DNA of 64,000 nucleotides from Vicinamibacterales bacterium. GTDB lineage: Bacteria > Acidobacteriota > Vicinamibacteria > Vicinamibacterales > UBA2999. Position 1 is the first letter of the stretch, and every line of letters begins with the position of its first letter. Positions 33,030 through 41,305 of this stretch are shown here, piece by piece. The stretch lies in the NCBI GenBank assembly GCA_041659285.1, contig JBAZYO010000005.1, positions 186,001 through 250,000 on the forward strand. Reading direction: 5' to 3'. The translations under genes were made by a program, and so were the position numbers. The notes beneath the pieces were generated by a model. The model had not been told where the DNA came from. It did no database searches and was given only the letters and a program-made list of their open reading frames with translations.

Positions 33030-34036
33030 TAGTCGATCAGGAATTTCCCATCGTCCATGATCTGGCGGTCGTCCACCCAGATGTCGAAGCGGGTGGCCAC
33101 CACGTCGATGTGCGTGGACGAGAACCAGTCGGCGCCGGTGTGCACGCCGTAGGGGTTGCCGAAGGCGATGTGGATGCCGGGGAACTTCTCGTCCTGCAGG
33201 ATGTGGCCGATCACCTGCTTGAGCTCGATGTTGGTGCCGATGGCGAACTCGCCGACGCGGTCCGAGTTCTCGTCGGTGTGCGTGTAGGCCCAGAAGTCGT
33301 TCTCGAGCTCCTTGTTCTCGCTGAACGCCTCGACCAGCCGGTTGTCTTTCACGCGCAGCGTCAACGGCGCCCCGGCCAGGCTGCCGAACTTCTCGCACAG
33401 GAAGTCGCCGACGACGCCGTCGATCACCAGCGTGCCGTCGACGTTGCCCGGGGTCGTGAACACCTCGCCGCCCGGCAGGTTGCCCCACTTGTCGGGGCTG
33501 ATCAGGCCGCTGGTCTTGACCCATCGATAGTTGGGGTTGAGGTCGGCGACGAAGTCGCTGCCGCCCCTGGTGGTGGCGCGCACGCGCCTGGCGTGGCGGA
33601 CGATGTCGATGACCTTCGAGCTGAGCACGTCGACCTTGTGGAAGTCGGCGCGCATGCCCTCGAGCATCATCTGCCGGTTGATGTTCACCATGTGGCCATG
33701 GCGCATCCGGCGGCGATTGACGATGTCGGTGAGCTGCATGCGCGACTTCAGCTCGTTGCGCTGCACGTGGACCGCGAGGATGCTGACCTGGCTGTGCTCC
33801 ATGTCGGCGGCAATCACCGCCGGCAGATCGACCAGCGGGCGGGTGGCGACGTCTTCGAGGATGAACGCCCGGTAGGGCGCGCCGACGGCCTCGATCTCGT
33901 GCACCAGGCTGGCGGCGATGTCGGCGCACTCGCGATCGGCGACCACGGTCACCCGCTCGTGCGGCTGCACGTTGAGGCAGACGCGAATGGCGTTGCGGGC
34001 GCCCGGCTCGAGCTCGAGGTCAATCGTCGAGGTCAT
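33029..34036 (-). CDS. M29-like metal-dependent aminopeptidase
   Basis: A 335-residue cytoplasmic protein related to thermophilic aminopeptidase T/PepS. The C-terminal metal-site region is recognisable: FAIGTNIELKQVIGHIL, FPGIHIAFGNPYGVHTGADW and THIDVVATRFDIWVD (His, Tyr, His and Asp ligands of the dinuclear site). The N-terminal domain (RNAIRVCLNVQPHERVTVVA) matches M29. ATG 34036 is preferred over a TTG at 34042. Set in a ligase cluster nine bases from the GCS2 gene, it may process or recycle the amide product rather than act as a general peptidase. Confidence 0.78.
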   Translation of the reverse strand: MTSTIDLELEPGARNAIRVCLNVQPHERVTVVADRECADIAASLVHEIEAVGAPYRAFILEDVATRPLVDLPAVIAADMEHSQVSILAVHVQRNELKSRMQLTDIVNRRRMRHGHMVNINRQMMLEGMRADFHKVDVLSSKVIDIVRHARRVRATTRGGSDFVADLNPNYRWVKTSGLISPDKWGNLPGGEVFTTPGNVDGTLVIDGVVGDFLCEKFGSLAGAPLTLRVKDNRLVEAFSENKELENDFWAYTHTDENSDRVGEFAIGTNIELKQVIGHILQDEKFPGIHIAFGNPYGVHTGADWFSSTHIDVVATRFDIWVDDRQIMDDGKFLID

Positions 34037-34045
34037 GTTCAAATT

Positions 34046-35149
34046 CTACAATCCCGCCTGAGTCTCCGAAACCATGTATTCGACCACCTTCTTGAGATCC
34101 TGGGTCTCGGCGAACACTTTCAGCTGGCGTTCGGCGCCGCAGCCCTGTTCGAGGATGGTCTTGACATAGTCGATTTCGCTGCGGCTCCCGAGCTCGTCAA
34201 CGACATCGTCCACGAAGTCGAGGTACTCGAGCATCAGTTCCTTGGCCGGCACCTCGATCTCGCGGCCGAAGTCGATCAGCTTGCCTTCGAGGCCGTAGCG
34301 GGCGGCGCGCCACTTGTTCTCCATGATCAGGGCGCGGCTGTACATCCGGAAGCCCTGGTTGCGCGAGTGCAGCTTGTAGAGCTTGGCCATGGTCGCCTGG
34401 ATCAGGGCGGCGAGCGCCAGCGACTCGTCCACGCGCATCGGGATGTCGCAAATGCGCACTTCGACGGTGGAAAAGAACGGGTGCGGGCGCACGTCCCACC
34501 AGATCTTCTTGGCGTTGTCCATGCTGTTGGTCTTGACCAGCAGGTTGACGAAGCTCTCGTAGTCGGCCCAGCTGGTGAAGGTGTCGGGGATGTTGGTGCG
34601 CGGAAACTTGTCGAACACCTTGCAGCGGTACGACTTGAGGCCGGTGTTGAGGCCGATCCAGAACGGCGAGTTGGCCGACAGCGCCAGCAGGTGCGGCAGG
34701 AAGTAGCGCACCTGGTTCATCAGGTGGATGGCGACCTCGCGGTCTTCGATGCCGATGTGCACGTGCAGGCCGAAGATCAGGTTCGACCGCGCCACCAGCT
34801 GCATGTCTTCGACCACTTGCAGGTAGCGGGCGTCGGGATAAATGTCCTGCGCCCGCCAGTCGGCGAACGGATGGGTGGCGCCGGCGCACAGCAGCAGGCC
34901 GTTCTCACGCGCCAGCTTGACCATGGCGCGGCGGAGGTTGAGGATGTCGGCGCGCGCCTCCTGCATGTTGCGGCAGACGCCGGTGCCGACCTCGACCACC
35001 GACTGGTGCATCTCGGCCTTGATGCGCTCATCGAGCTGCCGCTTGCCCTTCGAGATGATCTCGGCGTTGATGTGCGAGCGCAGGTCGTACGAGACCGGGT
35101 CGATGGTCTGGTATTCCTCTTCGATGCCGATGCTGAAAGATGGCTTCAT
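34046..35149 (-). CDS. Carboxylate-amine ligase, GCS2/YbdK family
   Basis: A 367-residue enzyme of the glutamate-cysteine ligase type 2 family. SIGIEEEYQTIDP (nucleotide/metal acid cluster) starts at residue 3; GLHVHIGIEDREVAIHL, VEVGTGVCRN and FSTVEVRICDIPMRVDES are family motifs. Such enzymes make a gamma-glutamyl or other amide bond with ATP. ATG 35149 is chosen; the upstream frame to 35200 is coded by a hairpin repeat. It sits between an ATP-grasp gene and an aminopeptidase gene, so it is probably one of three ligases in a pathway. The true substrates are unknown; many YbdK proteins do not make gamma-Glu-Cys. Confidence 0.88.
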   Translation of the reverse strand: MKPSFSIGIEEEYQTIDPVSYDLRSHINAEIISKGKRQLDERIKAEMHQSVVEVGTGVCRNMQEARADILNLRRAMVKLARENGLLLCAGATHPFADWRAQDIYPDARYLQVVEDMQLVARSNLIFGLHVHIGIEDREVAIHLMNQVRYFLPHLLALSANSPFWIGLNTGLKSYRCKVFDKFPRTNIPDTFTSWADYESFVNLLVKTNSMDNAKKIWWDVRPHPFFSTVEVRICDIPMRVDESLALAALIQATMAKLYKLHSRNQGFRMYSRALIMENKWRAARYGLEGKLIDFGREIEVPAKELMLEYLDFVDDVVDELGSRSEIDYVKTILEQGCGAERQLKVFAETQDLKKVVEYMVSETQAGL

Positions 35150-35153
35150 CGCC

Positions 35154-35216
35154 GGCGCCCCATAAAGGGGCGCCCTACAGGGGACCTGTTGGTAGGGCAC
35201 CCCTTCATGGGGTGCC
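35154..35216. repeat. Double-hairpin repeat between ligase genes
   Basis: GGCGCCCC-ataaa-GGGGCGCC (35154-35174) and GGCACCCC-ttcat-GGGGTGCC (35196-35216) are two perfect 8-bp hairpins that are also inverted copies of each other, with CTAC and GTAG words between them. The second one supplies the final codons (RGTP) of the downstream-read ATP-grasp gene. Structure and placement match REP/BIME elements. Confidence 0.75.
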
Positions 35217-36140
35217 TCTGAGAAACCTGTCCCAGCGATACGTGGCGGGCGGCGTGGTCTCGGTCGCCTGCTTCACCGCCAGGTCGGCCACCGCGTTCAC
35301 GATCCAGTCGAAGTTCACCTGTCCCACGGAATGCAGGTCGGCGTCCGGGGCCGGGTTCATGAAGTCGATGGCGTAGGGCACGCCGTCTTCGACCGCGAAC
35401 TCGACCGTGTTGAGGTCGTAGCCGAGCGCCTGGCACAGCGTCCGCGCGTCACGCTCGACCCGCGCCATCAACTCCTTGGGATACGCCGGCGGGTTCAGCA
35501 CGTAGCGCTCGTGGAACGGCGCCCGCGGGTCGTAGGGCATGACGTGCACATGCTCCTGCCCGACGACGTAGCAGCGGAAGTACTCCTTGAAGTTGACGCC
35601 GCGCTGCAGCGTCATGCACAACGTCCGGGTCTGGTCGTAGGCCTCGAAGAATTCCTCGCGCGTGTTGATCTTGTAGACGTCGCGCCAGCCGCCGCCGTCG
35701 AACGGCTTCAGGAACGCCGGGAAGCCGACGTACTCGAAGATGGCCGCCCAGTCGAGCGGGTAGCGGAGGTTGCGCATCGAGCGCTCGGTAGTGCCGGTCG
35801 GATGTTCCTTGTGCGGCAGCAGCACCGTGGGCGGAACGGCGACGCCCAGCTTGGTGGCGAGGGCGTAGTTGAAGAACTTGTCGTCGGCGCTCCACCAGAA
35901 CGGGTTGTTGATGACCCGGGTGCCGCAGAGCGCGGCGTTCTTGAGATACGCGCGGTAGTAGGGAATGTCGTGCGAGATGCGGTCGACGATCACGTCGTAG
36001 CCGCACGGTTCGGCCATGCGGACGTCGCCGATTTGCACGAATTCCGCCGACACGCCGGCCACGTTCATGGCGGTAATGCGCTCGACGAGCGCGCCGGGAA
36101 ACGTGTTTTCCATTCCGAACAGGACGCCGATTTTTTTCAT
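35205..36140 (-). CDS. ATP-grasp ligase, RimK/D-Ala-D-Ala-ligase-like
   Basis: A 311-residue ATP-grasp enzyme: N-terminal pre-ATP domain (IGVLFGMENTFPGALVERI), Lys in GFPAFLKPFDGGGWRDVYKI, hinge acid in GVNFKEYFRCYVVG, and metal-binding acids in YDLNTVEFAVEDGVPYAIDF followed by MNPAPD. These are the residues needed to make an acyl phosphate and join it to an amine. Its sequence is unrelated in detail to the other ATP-grasp gene of the cluster (31737-32933). The last residues come from the hairpin repeat. Only 18 bases separate it from the esterase gene. Confidence 0.85.
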   Translation of the reverse strand: MKKIGVLFGMENTFPGALVERITAMNVAGVSAEFVQIGDVRMAEPCGYDVIVDRISHDIPYYRAYLKNAALCGTRVINNPFWWSADDKFFNYALATKLGVAVPPTVLLPHKEHPTGTTERSMRNLRYPLDWAAIFEYVGFPAFLKPFDGGGWRDVYKINTREEFFEAYDQTRTLCMTLQRGVNFKEYFRCYVVGQEHVHVMPYDPRAPFHERYVLNPPAYPKELMARVERDARTLCQALGYDLNTVEFAVEDGVPYAIDFMNPAPDADLHSVGQVNFDWIVNAVADLAVKQATETTPPATYRWDRFLRGTP

Positions 36141-36158
36141 AAGGGAACTCTGGGCATC

Positions 36159-36869
36159 TTACGGCAAATACGCCTGCGCCATCGGCCGCCAGTATGGCCA
36201 GTCGTGCCTGGAGTCGTTCCAGACATGCAGCGCATGCGGAATGCCCTTGGCGCGCATGATCGCCGAGAACTGCTCGTTGGGGGCGCGGCAAATGTCGTGG
36301 TCGCCGGTGACGATCACCCACTTGTTCCGCCGGAACTGATCCAGGTAGTACGCTTCCGACAGCCCGGGCAGGAACGACGGCGGGTTCAGGAAGTAGCAGT
36401 CTTCGTCGTGATAGCCGTCGAGGAACTGCGAGATGTCGAAGGCGCCGCCCATGGTGACGCACGACGTGAAGGTGTAGGGATGGCGCAACGCCAGCACCAT
36501 GGCGTGGTAGGCGCCGAAGCTGCAGCCGGTCACGCCGATGCCGTCGTGCCGCGTCAGGTGGCGCACGAGCGGCACCACCTCGTTGAGGATGTAGTCCTCG
36601 TAATGCAGGTGCCGTTCGACGCGGTGGCGCGGGTGAATCTTCCTGCAGTACCAGCTTTCGCTGTCCACCGACGGCACGCAGAACAGGCGCAGCCGGCCAT
36701 GCTCCAGCTTGTCGGCGAGCGCGCCGATCATCCCGCGGTCCTCGTACTCGAAGAACGCGCCCATCGACGAAGGAAAGACGATGACCGGCGGGCCGTCGTG
36801 CCCGAAGATCAGCATCTCCATGTCGCGGTTCAGCGAACGCGAGAACCATTTATGGTGGTCGCGAGTCAT
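36159..36869 (-). CDS. Esterase-family alpha/beta hydrolase
   Basis: A 236-residue hydrolase of the putative esterase (D/IroE-like) family. Nucleophile Ser in IGVTGCSFGAYHA (G-x-S-x-G), Asp in VTGDHDICRAP and His in DSRHDWPYW. ATG 36869 is 33 bases from the ATG of a divergent esterase, so they share a compact promoter region. A long upstream frame overlapping that gene is not coding. It is the first gene of the minus-strand ligase unit and may release or transfer the product of the ligases. Confidence 0.82.
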   Translation of the reverse strand: MTRDHHKWFSRSLNRDMEMLIFGHDGPPVIVFPSSMGAFFEYEDRGMIGALADKLEHGRLRLFCVPSVDSESWYCRKIHPRHRVERHLHYEDYILNEVVPLVRHLTRHDGIGVTGCSFGAYHAMVLALRHPYTFTSCVTMGGAFDISQFLDGYHDEDCYFLNPPSFLPGLSEAYYLDQFRRNKWVIVTGDHDICRAPNEQFSAIMRAKGIPHALHVWNDSRHDWPYWRPMAQAYLP

Positions 36870-36902
36870 GCACCCAGAAACATATACTGATCGTGCCGCC
36901 CG

Positions 36903-37688
36903 ATGCACTCTCCGAACGCCACGCTCCGCCAGCACGATCAGTTCCATTCCGCATTCCTGCCGGACGATCGCGACGTGGTGGTGTGGCTGCCGCCGGGCTA
37001 CGACGAGGGCGCCGGCGATCGGCGGTATCCCGTGCTCTACATGCACGATGGTCAGAACCTGTTCGACCCCGACACCGCGTTCCAGCCGGGCGAGCACTGG
37101 CGGCTCGGCGAAACCGCCGCCGAGCTGATCGCGGCGGCGCGGCTCGAGCCGTTGATCATCGTCGGCGTCTACAACACCGGCGAGACCCGCCTGCACGAAT
37201 ACACCCCGACCAACGACGTCGATCGCGGCGGCGGCCTGGCCGGCGACTACGGCCGGCTGATGGTCGAGGAATTGAAGCCGTTCATCGACCGCACCTACCG
37301 GACCCTGCCGGACGCCGCGCATACCGGGCTGGGCGGCTCATCGCTGGGTGGCTTGGTGACGCTGCACCTCGGCTTCGCGCACCCCGGCGTGTTCAGCCGC
37401 CTCGCCGTGCTGTCGCCGTCGGTGTGGTGGGACCGCCGCGCGATTCTCAAGACCGTGCGGCAGGCCCGGCCGAAGCCAAAACTGCGCCTGTGGGTGGACA
37501 TGGGCACCGCCGAAGGGCGGAGCGGACTGGATGACGCGCGGCTGCTGAAGGCGGCGCTGGTCGGTGCGGGATTCGTCGAAGGCGTGGACCTGCACTACGC
37601 GGAATACGAGGGCGCGACGCACAGCGAAGGGGCGTGGGCGGCGCGGGTGGGCCCGATGCTGAAATGGCTGTTCCCTCCAGTAAGCTGA
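36903..37688 (+). CDS. Putative esterase, enterochelin-esterase/IroE-like
   Basis: A 261-residue alpha/beta hydrolase: RRYPVLYMHDGQNLFDP (oxyanion strand), nucleophile in GLGGSSLGGLVTL and a His in GATHSEGAW near the end. Relatives include Fes/IroE and predicted esterase YbbA. No signal peptide. It is divergent from the other esterase and 5 bp upstream of the KdpD-like kinase gene, so it may be read with the kdp regulators or belong functionally with the ligase cluster. Confidence 0.85.
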   Translation: MHSPNATLRQHDQFHSAFLPDDRDVVVWLPPGYDEGAGDRRYPVLYMHDGQNLFDPDTAFQPGEHWRLGETAAELIAAARLEPLIIVGVYNTGETRLHEYTPTNDVDRGGGLAGDYGRLMVEELKPFIDRTYRTLPDAAHTGLGGSSLGGLVTLHLGFAHPGVFSRLAVLSPSVWWDRRAILKTVRQARPKPKLRLWVDMGTAEGRSGLDDARLLKAALVGAGFVEGVDLHYAEYEGATHSEGAWAARVGPMLKWLFPPVS

Positions 37689-37693
37689 GCCAG

Positions 37694-39193
37694 ATGCCGA
37701 AGTGGGACGAGATCGCCCGGCTGGCCGGGGGCGCGGGTGGGATCGCCGGCGCCACTGTCGTCTACGCGCGCTGGCTGCAGGTGTCCAACACCACCACGGT
37801 CGCAATGACGTTTTTGCTGATCGTGCTGGTGGTGGCCGCCACCTCGCGCTTCTGGGTGGCCGCCGTCACGTCGGTCCTGGCGATGCTCAGCTTCAACTAC
37901 TTCTTCCTGCCGCCCGTCGGCACCTGGACGGTCGCCGATCCCCAGAACTGGGTGGCCCTGTTTGCGTTTCTGGCGGTGAGCCTGGTGGCCAGCAACCTGT
38001 CGTCGCAGGCGCGCGCACGCACGCATGAAGCCCGCTCGCGCCGCGACGAAGTGGCACGGCTGTTCGACCTCAGCCGGGAAGTGCTGCTGACCACCGAGGG
38101 CCGCGAGGCCATCTCGGCGCTGGCGCGATCGATCGCCCGGCGCTTCGACCTGGCCTACGTGGCGATTGCGCTGCCGCGGGGCGCCGAATGGGAGCTGTTC
38201 GAGGCAGGCCCGTTGACCATCGCGCTCGACACCAACCCGCTCTCCCTCGCCTTTGCCGGCGCGCAAGGCGGCCTCGAGTTCGATGCTTACGAGCGCACCT
38301 ACTCCGGACATCGCACGATGACCGTCGGAGACCACGTGGTGCGGCTGGTGCCGCTGCGCGTGGGCACCAAACCGATTGGGCTGATGGCGGCGACCGGACG
38401 CCCGGTGGAGCCCGGCACGCTCGACGCGCTGGCTGCCGTGGTGGCCATTGCCATCGAGCGGGCGTCGCTGCTTGACGAACGCAAGGCCGCGGAGGTGGCC
38501 CGCCGCGGCGAGGAACTGAAGACAACGCTCCTGGCCTCGCTCGGCCACGACCTGCGGACGCCGTTGACGGCCATTCGCGTCGCCGCCAGCAACCTGCAAT
38601 CGCCGGACCTCGGTCCCGATCGTCTCCGCGAACAGAGCACCCTCATCCTCGAAGAGGCAGAGCGGCTCGGCCGGTTGTTCGAGAACATCATCGAGATGGC
38701 CCGCATCGACTCCGGGGCGGTGGCGACCGAGCTGCGCTGGGTCCACCCGTCTGAGGTCATCACCGCGGCGCGTGGGCAGGTCGAGCGCGTGATGCAAGGC
38801 CACAAGGTCGAGGTCGTGGTCGACCCGGACACGCCGGTGATGATCGATCCGCGGCTGACCGCGTCGGCGATCGCCCACGTGCTGGAGAACGCCGCCCAGT
38901 ACGCGCCGGCGCAGTCGGTCATTGCCGTGCACACCGCGGTCACTGCTGAAGGCCTGGTCGTGAGCATTCGCGATCATGGCCCTGGCATCGCGCCGGCGGA
39001 CCTGCCACGCCTGTTCGATCGCTTCTACCGCGGCGGCGCGGCCAAGGCACACACCTCGGGCACCGGGATGGGCCTGTCGATTGCCCGCGGGCTGCTGGCG
39101 GCCGAGCAGGGCCGCATCTGGGGAGAGAATTGCGCCGATGGCGGCGCGCAGTTCACCATGGTCGTCCCGGCCGAGGCACGACCGCTGTCATGA
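37694..39193 (+). CDS. Sensor histidine kinase, C-terminal half of a split KdpD
   Basis: A 499-residue membrane kinase: DUF4118 with about four closely spaced helices (residues ~15-110), a GAF-like domain (~130-285), HisKA with LLASLGHDLRTPLTAIRVAA, and an HATPase with VLENAAQYAP, DHGPGIAP and GTGMGLSIA. This equals the second half of E. coli KdpD. The N-terminal KdpD and Usp domains are missing here but encoded as a separate gene 6.5 kb downstream (45694-46842). ATG 37694 is just after the esterase stop. It overlaps kdpE by four bases, so it probably phosphorylates KdpE. Confidence 0.88.
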   Translation: MPKWDEIARLAGGAGGIAGATVVYARWLQVSNTTTVAMTFLLIVLVVAATSRFWVAAVTSVLAMLSFNYFFLPPVGTWTVADPQNWVALFAFLAVSLVASNLSSQARARTHEARSRRDEVARLFDLSREVLLTTEGREAISALARSIARRFDLAYVAIALPRGAEWELFEAGPLTIALDTNPLSLAFAGAQGGLEFDAYERTYSGHRTMTVGDHVVRLVPLRVGTKPIGLMAATGRPVEPGTLDALAAVVAIAIERASLLDERKAAEVARRGEELKTTLLASLGHDLRTPLTAIRVAASNLQSPDLGPDRLREQSTLILEEAERLGRLFENIIEMARIDSGAVATELRWVHPSEVITAARGQVERVMQGHKVEVVVDPDTPVMIDPRLTASAIAHVLENAAQYAPAQSVIAVHTAVTAEGLVVSIRDHGPGIAPADLPRLFDRFYRGGAAKAHTSGTGMGLSIARGLLAAEQGRIWGENCADGGAQFTMVVPAEARPLS

Positions 39194-39894
39194 CGAGAAT
39201 CCCGCGCATCCTGCTCGTGGACGATGAGGTGTCGATTCAGCGGTCGCTGGCACCGCTCCTGCAGTCGCATGGCTACGACGTGGAGATTGCGGGGACTGGG
39301 CAGCTCGCGCTGACGGCGGCCGCCGATCATCCGCCGGATCTGGTCGTGCTCGACCTCGGCCTGCCCGACCTCGACGGCACGGAAGTGTGCCGTCGCATCC
39401 GCGAGGAGTCGAAGGTGCCGATCATCATCCTGTCGGCGCGCGATCGCGAAGCCGACAAGGTGCGCGCGCTCGATCTTGGCGCCGACGATTTCGTCACCAA
39501 GCCGTTCGGGCCGGAAGAACTGCTGGCGCGCATTCGCGTCGCCCTTCGCCGCGCCATGGCGGCGGACGACGAAGCGACCGGTCAATTGCAGGCAGGCGAC
39601 TTGACGATCGACTACGACCGGCGCCGCGTCGTCCGCGGCGACGACGAGATTCGCCTCACGCCGAAGGAGTTCGAACTGCTGTCGCTGCTGGCCCGGAACC
39701 ACGACCGCGTTCTGACCCATCGCGCCATCCTCAAGGCGGTGTGGGGGCCCAACGCGGTCAACCAGCCCGAGCACCTGTGGGCGCTGGTCGCCCAGCTGCG
39801 AAAGAAGATCGAACCCGATCCCACCGCGCCACGCTATCTCCTTAGTGAGCCGTGGGTTGGTTACCGGTTCACCACCGCCGCCCAGGATTCTTAG
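39190..39894 (+). CDS. kdpE: KdpE-like response regulator
   Basis: A 234-residue OmpR/PhoB-type regulator. Receiver: ILLVDDE, phospho-Asp in LVVLDLGLPDLDG, Lys in FVTKPFGPEELLARI. DNA-binding winged helix: LTPKEFELLSLLARNHDRVL and LWALVAQLRKKIEPDPTAPR, the last being typical of KdpE. ATGA overlap with the kinase gene. It likely activates the downstream porin-kdpFABC genes in response to K+ limitation. Confidence 0.92.
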   Translation: MTRIPRILLVDDEVSIQRSLAPLLQSHGYDVEIAGTGQLALTAAADHPPDLVVLDLGLPDLDGTEVCRRIREESKVPIIILSARDREADKVRALDLGADDFVTKPFGPEELLARIRVALRRAMAADDEATGQLQAGDLTIDYDRRRVVRGDDEIRLTPKEFELLSLLARNHDRVLTHRAILKAVWGPNAVNQPEHLWALVAQLRKKIEPDPTAPRYLLSEPWVGYRFTTAAQDS

Positions 39895-39965
39895 GACTTT
39901 TTCAGGAACCTTTTGGCCCGTTCTGAGGCCTGACTTCCTATCGTGGAGTCAGGAGTTCACGAGTC

Positions 39966-41111
39966 ATGGTTCGCTTGAGTTGCTACGTCGCTCTCTTTCT
40001 TTGCATCGCCACGCTTGCCCACGCGCAGGAACCGGCGGCGGCGCCAGCCCCCTCCGATCCCTTCGAGCACGTCGTCTTTGGCGTCGGCCTTGAAGGCTTC
40101 TACCAGTACAACGCCAACAAACCGTACGACCGCACCAACCTGTTGCGCGCCTACGACACGCGCGCGAACGTGTTTGGCATTCAGCAGGCGAACGTCATCG
40201 TCGAGAGTGTGCCGGCCGTGGACAAGGGCCGCCGCTTCGGCGCGCGCGTTGACCTGCAGTTCGGCCAGGCCACTGAGACGGTGCAGGGCGGCGCCGCTAA
40301 CGAGCCGCGACCCGATGCGTATCGCCACGTGTGGCAGGCCTACGGCACCTACGTGTTCCCGGTCGGCCGCGGCTTGCAGACCGACTTCGGCAAGTTCGCG
40401 TCGAACCTCGGCTACGAGACCAACTACGCGAAAGACAACAATCAGTTCTCGCGCGCGTACCTGTTCAACTTCCTGCCGTTCTACCATTCGGGGCTTCGCG
40501 CCACCCTTCCGCTCAGCGACCAGGTGACAGTGATGTACATGCTGACCAACGGCATCCAGCAGACCGAGGACTTCAACAACTTCAAGAGCAGTCACTTCGC
40601 GGCCATCGTCAAGCCCACCGGCAGCGTGGCGTGGACGACGAGCTATTACTTCGGCCAGGAGCAGCCCGACGGCTTCGCGCCGGACGGCCCCGACGGATTC
40701 TTCCGCGTGATCGACAGCTACATCAGCTACACCGCTACGCCAAAGGCGAGCTTCGGGATTGACGTGAACTACGTGACCAACGAGGTGAACAAGGCCGATC
40801 CGGAGTTGTCGCTTCAGGGCGTCGGTGCCTATGCGCGCTACCAGATCAGCGGTCCGTCCGCCCTGGCGCTCCGCTACGAGCGGCTCGATGACCAAGGCCT
40901 GTTCGGCGGCATCGAGCAGGTACTCCAGGAACTGACCGCGACCGTCGAGTACAAGTTCGCCGATGGCTTCCTGGTCCGCGGCGAGTTCCGCCGCGACTGG
41001 TCGAATCAGCGGTTCTTCACGGGCGCGCGTCCGGACGACCTCAGCGATCACCAGAACACGGCGCTCGTCGGCCTGGTGTGGTGGTTCGGCAACAAGCAAG
41101 GAGCATGGTGA
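39966..41111 (+). CDS. Outer-membrane porin, putative beta-barrel porin-2 family
   Basis: A 381-residue exported protein. Signal peptide ends at AHAQ; the mature chain has alternating amphipathic strands with aromatic ends (FGVGLEGFYQYN, GTYVFPVGRGLQTDFGKFAS, FLPFYHSGLRATLP, SYYFGQEQPDG) and a final strand ...LVGLVWWFG. It resembles the bbp2/OmpL-like porins that occur near kdp genes. It presumably admits ions through the outer membrane under K+ starvation. A 71-bp gap after kdpE holds the inverted repeat CCTGACT/AGTCAGG, a possible KdpE-related site; only four bases separate it from the next small gene. Confidence 0.8.
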   Translation: MVRLSCYVALFLCIATLAHAQEPAAAPAPSDPFEHVVFGVGLEGFYQYNANKPYDRTNLLRAYDTRANVFGIQQANVIVESVPAVDKGRRFGARVDLQFGQATETVQGGAANEPRPDAYRHVWQAYGTYVFPVGRGLQTDFGKFASNLGYETNYAKDNNQFSRAYLFNFLPFYHSGLRATLPLSDQVTVMYMLTNGIQQTEDFNNFKSSHFAAIVKPTGSVAWTTSYYFGQEQPDGFAPDGPDGFFRVIDSYISYTATPKASFGIDVNYVTNEVNKADPELSLQGVGAYARYQISGPSALALRYERLDDQGLFGGIEQVLQELTATVEYKFADGFLVRGEFRRDWSNQRFFTGARPDDLSDHQNTALVGLVWWFGNKQGAW

Positions 41112-41115
41112 GGCC

Positions 41116-41202
41116 ATGGCGGACGTAATCTTCGTCGGCTTGTCGCTGCTGTTCTTCGTCCTCGGCGCCGCCTACGTGGCCGGCTGCCGGCGGCTTCAGT
41201 GA
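41116..41202 (+). CDS. 28-aa membrane peptide upstream of kdpF
   Basis: A short gene (MADVIFVGLSLLFFVLGAAY then VAGCRRLQ) with a single hydrophobic helix (about residues 3-22) and a basic C-terminal end containing GC(R/E)RL. It lies 4 bases after the porin stop and 12 before kdpF. Similar tiny ORFs ending in GC-x-RL sit before kdpF in other bacteria as far as I recall. It may be a subunit or assembly helper of the Kdp complex; evidence is position and composition. Confidence 0.7.
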   Translation: MADVIFVGLSLLFFVLGAAYVAGCRRLQ

Positions 41203-41214
41203 GGCAACAGGACC

Positions 41215-41304
41215 ATGGGTATTGAATCGATTGTCGGCCTCGTGATCTCGGTGCTGCTGCTCGGGTATCTCGTTTACGCGATGCTGCGTCCGGAGAAGTT
41301 CTGA
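41215..41304 (+). CDS. kdpF: K+-transporting ATPase subunit KdpF
   Basis: A 29-residue single-helix peptide (IVGLVISVLLLGYLVYAMLR then PEKF). The tail Y-AM-LRPE-F is the KdpF signature. In E. coli KdpF stabilises the KdpABC complex. One base separates it from kdpA. Confidence 0.92.
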   Translation: MGIESIVGLVISVLLLGYLVYAMLRPEKF

Positions 41305-41305
41305 C

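Noticed and set aside
33110..35221. 703-codon plus-strand frame opposite the aminopeptidase and GCS2 genes
   Set aside because: Covers two genes with clear families; no independent support.
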